NCBI GenBank assembly: GCA_003240855.1
Contig: QFNN01000035.1
Span: 1 to 26,817, forward strand
Direction of reading: 5' to 3'
DNA from: Sphingomonas sanxanigenens
GTDB taxonomy: Bacteria; Pseudomonadota; Alphaproteobacteria; Sphingomonadales; Sphingomonadaceae
Length of the DNA: 26,817 nt
The translations under genes were made by a program, and so were the position numbers. Below, in pieces: positions 22,874 through 26,817 of the stretch. The notes beneath the pieces were generated by a model, which worked only from the letters and a program-made list of their open reading frames with translations, ran no database searches and was not told the DNA's origin. Every line of letters starts with the position of its first letter. The first letter of the stretch is position 1.

Positions 22874-23920
22874 TCAGTTACCCGAAGCGGCGGCCGGAGC
22901 GGCCTGATTGGTGGCGGGGGCGGCGGGTGCTGCCTCCGTGGCGGCGGCGGCCCCGGCCGGCTTGTCGCCGGGCATCGAGCCGCCCTTCGAGCGGACCCAC
23001 TGTGCGAACCGCGCCGGGCTGACCGCCTCGACCGCGATCGGCATGAAGCCGTGGCGGGCGCCGCACAGTTCGGAACATTGGCCGAAATAGAGGCCGGGCT
23101 TCTCGATCGTGAAGCTCACTTCGTTGAGCCTGCCGGGAACCGCGTCCATCTTGGTCCAGAAGGCGGGGATCGCCCAGCTATGGATCACGTCGTTAGAGGT
23201 GACGATCAGCTTGATCGGCACGCCCACCGGCATGACGATGCGGTTGTCGACGGCAAGGCGCGCGGGGCCGTCGGCGTCGGTGCGGGCGCGCTCGCCCTTC
23301 GCCGCGTCCTTCGGTTCCTTCAGCATGTTCGATACGATCTCGAACCCGCCATTGTCGGGATATTCGTAGGTCCAGTACCACTGGTTGCCGATCGCCTTGA
23401 TCGTCAGCGCATTTTTCGGCGCGGGCTTGAACTGCGCGGCGAGCAGGCTGATCGACGGCACGGCGATGAACAGCAGGATCAGCACCGGCAACAGCGTCCA
23501 GACCACTTCGATCACCGTGTTGTGCGAGGTGCGCGAGGCGACCGGGTTGGCGGCGCGGCGATAGCGGACGATCACCCAGATCAGCAGCGCGAGGACCAGC
23601 GCCGAGATAACGGTGATGATCGGCAGCAGCACCGAATCATGAATCCATTCGGCCTGGCGTCCGTTGGGCGTCACCTGCTCCTGCAGGTGGATGGCGCCGG
23701 GCGTCGGCATGCCTTCGCCCGCGACGGGAAGCAGCGGGGCCGGCGCTGCGACCTTCTCCGCCGTGGCGGCGGGCGACTCGGCGGGTGCGGGAACGGCGAC
23801 CGCAGGCGCGGGCGCCGGCGTGGCGACGACCGGTGCGGGCGGCGGCGGCGTTTGAGCATATGCGGCGATCGGCGTGGCGAACATGCCGATGGCCAGCAGA
23901 AGCGACGTGAGCTTCGTCAT
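22874..23920 (-). CDS. ctaC: Cytochrome c oxidase subunit II
   Basis: A 348-residue subunit II, which takes electrons from cytochrome c through CuA. After a signal peptide (about 1-22) comes an unusual Pro/Ala-rich stretch (about 23-70) before two membrane spans ('LLPIITVISALVLALLIWVIVRYR' and 'VVWTLLPVLILLFIAVPSISLL'). The CuA site is 'FGQCSELCGARHGFM', with the aromatic 'GNQWYWTYEYP' region. The C-terminal tail is Ala-rich and looks disordered. It is the first gene of the oxidase operon and lies behind a good sigma-70 promoter. Confidence 0.97.
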   Translation of the reverse strand: MTKLTSLLLAIGMFATPIAAYAQTPPPPAPVVATPAPAPAVAVPAPAESPAATAEKVAAPAPLLPVAGEGMPTPGAIHLQEQVTPNGRQAEWIHDSVLLPIITVISALVLALLIWVIVRYRRAANPVASRTSHNTVIEVVWTLLPVLILLFIAVPSISLLAAQFKPAPKNALTIKAIGNQWYWTYEYPDNGGFEIVSNMLKEPKDAAKGERARTDADGPARLAVDNRIVMPVGVPIKLIVTSNDVIHSWAIPAFWTKMDAVPGRLNEVSFTIEKPGLYFGQCSELCGARHGFMPIAVEAVSPARFAQWVRSKGGSMPGDKPAGAAAATEAAPAAPATNQAAPAAASGN

Positions 23921-23973
23921 ATTTTTTTATACCCCGGTTGGCCGCCTCCCCAAAGGCGCACGGCCCTCAGCCT

Positions 23974-23997
23974 CTCTCTTCTCCTAAGAGAAGAGAG
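23974..23997. promoter_or_regulatory. Perfect GA/CT palindrome at the ctaC transcription start
   Basis: A perfect 10-bp inverted repeat (CTCTCTTCTC with GAGAAGAGAG, loop CTAA) touches the last base of the -10 box and spans the expected ctaC start near 23990. It could be a repressor site or, in RNA, a 5'-terminal hairpin. Confidence 0.6.
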
Positions 23998-24025
23998 TTA
24001 TATGCGGCACTTTCCAGCGTCTCAA
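23997..24025 (-). promoter_or_regulatory. Predicted sigma-70 promoter of the ctaC-ctaD operon
   Basis: TTGAGA (24025-24020) and TATAAC (24002-23997) lie exactly 17 bp apart on the minus strand and read into ctaC. With a start near 23990 the leader is about 70 bases. Match to consensus is the best of any promoter seen here. Confidence 0.7.
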
Positions 24026-24050
24026 GCTCTTGGCCCCATTTTCCCGGCCA

Positions 24051-24079
24051 TTGCGCGGGCCGGGTGCGGTCCCTATCAG
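24051..24079 (+). promoter_or_regulatory. Possible sigma-70 promoter of pyrE
   Basis: TTGCGC (24051-24056) and TATCAG (24074-24079) are 17 bp apart, reading into pyrE about 25 bases before its start codon. The -10 match is modest, so this is a weak prediction. Confidence 0.4.
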
Positions 24080-24110
24080 GGCGACCCGGCCGAAGGGTGG
24101 ACGAGAAAGC

Positions 24111-24692
24111 ATGACCGACGACGAGATATTGGCGGAATTCAGGGCTGCGGAGGCGCTGCTCGAAGGGCATTTCATTCTGTCGTCGGGGCTCAGAAGCCCA
24201 CGCTATCTGCAATGCGCGCGCGTGCTGATGAACCCCGCACGCGGCGCGAAGCTGGCCGAGGCGCTGGCCGCCAGGCTGCCCGCCGACCTGCGCGACGCGA
24301 TCGACGTCGTCGTTTCGCCCGCCATGGGGGGGATCATCATCGGGCATGAGATGGGCCGTGCGCTGGGCGTCGACGCGCTGTTCCTCGAACGGCCCGAGGG
24401 CGTGTTCGAGCTGCGGCGCGGCTTCCGCCTCGCCCCCGGCGCGAAGGTGCTGATGATGGAGGATGTCGTCACCACCGGGCTCAGCTCGCGCGAGGCGATC
24501 GCGGCGATCGGGCGCGCGGGCGGCGAGGTGATCGCGGCGGGATCGCTCGTCGACCGGTCGAACGGGACGGCCGATCTGGGCGTGCCTTTCTTCCCGCTCA
24601 TCCGCCTCGAAGTGCCGACCTACGCCGCCGATGCGCTGCCACCCGAACTGGCGGCGATCCCGGCGGTGAAGCCGGGGAGCCGCGCGGCGTGA
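24111..24692 (+). CDS. pyrE: Orotate phosphoribosyltransferase
   Basis: A 193-residue PRTase of pyrimidine synthesis, joining orotate to PRPP. The PRPP loop is 'VLMMEDVVTTGLSSREAI', and 'FILSSGLRSPRYLQCARVLMNP' and 'VVVSPAMGGIIIGHEMGRAL' are family features. I start it at the ATG at 24111 (MTDDEIL); the frame is open back to 24030 but without homology. The next gene starts inside its stop, so it heads a coupled run pyrE-pdxJ-acpS-lepB. Confidence 0.95.
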   Translation: MTDDEILAEFRAAEALLEGHFILSSGLRSPRYLQCARVLMNPARGAKLAEALAARLPADLRDAIDVVVSPAMGGIIIGHEMGRALGVDALFLERPEGVFELRRGFRLAPGAKVLMMEDVVTTGLSSREAIAAIGRAGGEVIAAGSLVDRSNGTADLGVPFFPLIRLEVPTYAADALPPELAAIPAVKPGSRAA

Positions 24693-25411
24693 CGCTCCGC
24701 CTGGGCGTCAACATCGATCATGTCGCGACGATCCGCAACGCGCGCGGCGGCGCGCATCCGGATCCGGTGGCGGCGGCGATGCTGGCGGCGAAGGCGGGGG
24801 CCGACGGCATCACCGCGCATCTGCGCGAGGACCGGCGTCACATCACCGATGGCGATATCCACCGGCTGACGGCCGGGATCGATCTGCCGCTCAACCTCGA
24901 GATGGCGGCGACCGACGAGATGCTGGCGATCGCGCTCAGGCATTTGCCGCACGCCGCCTGCATCGTTCCCGAACGGCGCGAAGAGCGGACGACCGAAGGC
25001 GGGCTCGACGCCGCAGGTCAGCTCGCGCACCTGACGCCGATCGTCGCGCGTCTGGGCGAAGCCGGCGTGCGCGTGTCGCTGTTCATCGAACCCGATGCAC
25101 GCCAGATCGAAGCGGCGCTGCGCCTCGGCGCGCCGGTGGTAGAACTGCACACCGGGCGCTACGCGCTTCTGGACGGCGAGGATCGGGCCATCGAACTGCG
25201 CAGACTGGCGGACGCCGCGGCGCTCGCCGCCAAGAACGGGATCGAGGTTCATGCCGGCCACGGCCTGACGTTCGACAATGTCGTGCCCGTCGCCGCCATC
25301 CCCCAGCTCGCCGAGCTCAACATCGGCCATTTCCTGATCGGCGAGGCGATCTTCATCGGGCTGGAAGCGAGCGTGAAGCGCATGAAGGCGCTGATGAGCG
25401 AGGCGCGATGA
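24689..25411 (+). CDS. pdxJ: Pyridoxine 5'-phosphate synthase
   Basis: A 240-residue TIM barrel making pyridoxine phosphate from deoxyxylulose phosphate and 3-amino-2-oxopropyl phosphate. The N-terminus 'LRLGVNIDHVATIRNARGGAHPDPV' and 'GADGITAHLREDRRHI' are unmistakable, with 'PERREERTTEGGLD' and 'EVHAGHGLTFDNV' later. It starts with GTG at 24689 overlapping the pyrE stop by 4 bases, with GGGGAG upstream, and its stop overlaps the acpS ATG by 4. Confidence 0.98.
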   Translation: MTLRLGVNIDHVATIRNARGGAHPDPVAAAMLAAKAGADGITAHLREDRRHITDGDIHRLTAGIDLPLNLEMAATDEMLAIALRHLPHAACIVPERREERTTEGGLDAAGQLAHLTPIVARLGEAGVRVSLFIEPDARQIEAALRLGAPVVELHTGRYALLDGEDRAIELRRLADAAALAAKNGIEVHAGHGLTFDNVVPVAAIPQLAELNIGHFLIGEAIFIGLEASVKRMKALMSEAR

Positions 25412-25812
25412 TCGTCGGCATGGGATCCGACCTGTGCAATATCGAGCGCATCCAGAACTCGCTCGACCGCTTCGGCGCGCGCTTCGAGGAACGGGTGTTC
25501 ACCGAGGTCGAGCGCGCCAAGGCCGCGCGCCGGCCGTTTACGCGCGCCGGCACCTACGCCAAGCGCTTCGCCGCCAAAGAGGCTTTTTCCAAGGCGGTGG
25601 GCACCGGTTTCAAGCGCGGCGTTTTCATGAAGGATATCGGGGTGGTCAACGCGCCGTCGGGCGCGCCGACGCTCGCCCTGGCCGGCGGGGCGAAAGAACG
25701 TCTCGAATCCTTGATCCCGCCGGGCTATGAGGCCCGGATTCATCTGACCTTGACCGACGATCATCCCTGGGCGCAGGCGTTCGTCATCATCGAGGCCTTG
25801 CGCAAGGAGTGA
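25408..25812 (+). CDS. acpS: Holo-[acyl-carrier-protein] synthase
   Basis: A 134-residue AcpS that transfers 4'-phosphopantetheine from CoA to acyl carrier protein. The motif 'GMGSDLCNIERI' carries the Mg-binding Asp8, and 'YAKRFAAKEAFSKAVGTG' carries the catalytic Glu. Length is normal. Its ATG overlaps the pdxJ stop, and lepB begins five bases after its own stop. Confidence 0.97.
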   Translation: MIVGMGSDLCNIERIQNSLDRFGARFEERVFTEVERAKAARRPFTRAGTYAKRFAAKEAFSKAVGTGFKRGVFMKDIGVVNAPSGAPTLALAGGAKERLESLIPPGYEARIHLTLTDDHPWAQAFVIIEALRKE

Positions 25813-25817
25813 ATCGC

Positions 25818-26711
25818 TTGAGCGATTCGACGAAGATCGAGACGACGACACCCGCCCCCGCCGCAAAGAGCGCGGAAGCGAAGCCGAAGAAGCAGACCGA
25901 CTGGTGGTCGGAAGCCAAGGGCATGTTCTGGCTGCTGCTGGCGGTACTCGCCTTCCACAGCTTCATCGCCAAGCCCTTTTACATCCCGTCCGAATCGATG
26001 ATGCCGGGGCTGCTGGTGGGCGATCGCCTGGTCGTGTCCAAATATCCCTATGGCTGGTCGTTCGTCTCGCCGACCTTCCATCTGCTGCCGCCGATCAAGG
26101 GCCGCCTGTTCGGCCGTCTGCCCGAGCGCGGCGATGTCGCCATCGTCTCCCCACCGGGTGAGAAAACCGATTATATCAAGCGCGTCATCGGCCTGCCGGG
26201 CGATACGCTGGAGATGCGCAACGGCGCGCTCATCATCAACGGCGCGCCGGTGAAGCGCGAACGCCGGCCCGACGCGATGATCCCGGTCGACACCAACGCG
26301 CCGTGCAACGAGATCGAGTTTCCCGGCCGCCTCGTCACCCAGCCCGACGGCAAGCAATATTGCCGCCTGCCGATCGTGCGCGAGACGCTGCCCAACGGCC
26401 GCACTTACGACACGATCGACCTCGAGGATAATGGCGCGACGGACAATTTCGCCCCGCTCGTCGTTCCCGCCAACCATGTATTCATGATGGGCGACAATCG
26501 CGATCGCAGCGCGGACAGCCGGGTGCCGCTGGCCAATCAGGGGCTGGGCGGGCCGGTGCCTTGGGAGAATCTGGGCGGCCGCGCCGAGTTCATCACCTTC
26601 TCGCTCGACGGCGATTCGGAATGGTATAATCCGATTAGCTGGTTCACCTCGCTGCGCGCCGGCCGCGCAGGCACAAGCCTCCATCCCGCGCGCGTCGCCG
26701 CCGCCAAGTGA
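25818..26711 (+). CDS. lepB: Signal peptidase I
   Basis: The inner-membrane protease (297 residues) that removes signal peptides from exported proteins, such as those in this window. One N-terminal span (about 36-53) precedes the catalytic Ser60 in 'IPSESMMPGLLVGD', and the general base is Lys121 in 'DYIKRVIGLPGD'. The box 'FMMGDNRDRSADSR' is also present. I chose the TTG at 25818: a perfect AAGGAG lies eight bases before it, while the GTG at 25809 (three codons earlier, overlapping the acpS stop) sits inside that ribosome binding site. In many alphaproteobacteria rnc follows, but the window ends. Confidence 0.95.
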   Translation: MSDSTKIETTTPAPAAKSAEAKPKKQTDWWSEAKGMFWLLLAVLAFHSFIAKPFYIPSESMMPGLLVGDRLVVSKYPYGWSFVSPTFHLLPPIKGRLFGRLPERGDVAIVSPPGEKTDYIKRVIGLPGDTLEMRNGALIINGAPVKRERRPDAMIPVDTNAPCNEIEFPGRLVTQPDGKQYCRLPIVRETLPNGRTYDTIDLEDNGATDNFAPLVVPANHVFMMGDNRDRSADSRVPLANQGLGGPVPWENLGGRAEFITFSLDGDSEWYNPISWFTSLRAGRAGTSLHPARVAAAK

Positions 26712-26718
26712 CCGGTCC

Positions 26719-26775
26719 GGCCAGCCGCCCGCTCATGCGGGGGGCTGGCCCGCAGGCCCCGTTCGAGAAGGGGCC
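26719..26775. repeat. Two GC-rich inverted repeats downstream of lepB
   Basis: A 14-bp stem with one mismatch (26719-26732 with 26737-26750, loop TCAT) is followed by a 6-bp stem (GGCCCC at 26755-26760 with GGGGCC at 26770-26775). No T-run follows, so terminator function is uncertain; they may stabilise the 3' end or be a repetitive extragenic element. Nothing else was seen in the last 42 bases. Confidence 0.45.
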
Positions 26776-26817
26776 CCGAAGCGCGACCCCGCTTTCGGCA
26801 TGCCGCCGACCCCGCGC

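Noticed and set aside
21854..24349. Plus-strand open frame of 831 codons opposite ctaC and ctaD
   Set aside because: His/Arg/Asp-rich low-complexity translation, mirror of the oxidase genes; no signal or domain.
1..26817. Search for tRNA, rRNA, CRISPR arrays, insertion sequences, prophage genes and replication origins
   Set aside because: No clover-leaf gene, repeat-spacer array, transposase or terminal inverted repeats seen by eye; a tRNAscan or IS search was not possible.

Overview
The window is GC-rich chromosomal DNA of an alphaproteobacterium, most likely a sphingomonad (Sphingomonas, Sphingopyxis, Rhizorhabdus or a relative). That placement is an inference from gene content and order: a ctaC-ctaD-ctaB-small ORF-ctaG-ctaE-DUF983-surf1-thrC cluster, a ybgC-tolQRAB-pal block behind ruvB, and a pyrE-pdxJ-acpS-lepB string. 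It is almost entirely core genome. No tRNA, rRNA, CRISPR array, insertion sequence or prophage gene was seen. No stretch over about 200 bases lacks a gene.

Layout: (1) 1-4043, plus strand: the 3' part of a serine hydrolase fused to a VanX-type D-Ala-D-Ala dipeptidase, then pdeM, an isoaspartyl peptidase/L-asparaginase and an exported S1/P1 nuclease. (2) 4232-12534, minus strand, read right to left: phhB, a 39-residue membrane peptide with pspC, a periplasmic peroxiredoxin, ruvB, ybgC-tolQ-tolR-tolA-tolB-pal, and an unknown exported protein. (3) 12576-14214, plus strand: a zincin-like metallopeptidase, ccmA and ccmB, joined by 4-base overlaps. (4) 14227-15294, minus strand: an Abi_2/AbiF-type HEPN protein preceded by a small structured RNA with its own promoter and terminator. 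(5) 15295-23920, minus strand: the aa3-type cytochrome c oxidase locus (ctaC, ctaD, ctaB, small protein, ctaG, ctaE, DUF983, surf1), then thrC and an RNA-methyltransferase-like gene. (6) 24111-26711, plus strand: pyrE, pdxJ, acpS, lepB.

The most interesting items are regulatory or very small. The lone pspC and its 39-codon leader gene lie behind a near-consensus sigma-54 promoter (12125-12142), with three A/T tracts phased at 10 bp and two enhancer-like repeats 20 bp apart upstream. The Abi gene has the layout of an RNA-antitoxin/HEPN-toxin pair. The DUF983 gene seems to start at a CTG that overlaps the ctaE stop; the obvious GTG start would cut off half of a four-cysteine cluster. A strong intrinsic terminator sits between ctaD and the very start of ctaB, and a perfect GA-rich palindrome covers the predicted ctaC transcription start.

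All calls were made by eye from sequence and translations. Family names rest on recognised motifs and order; promoters, terminators and the small RNA are predictions.
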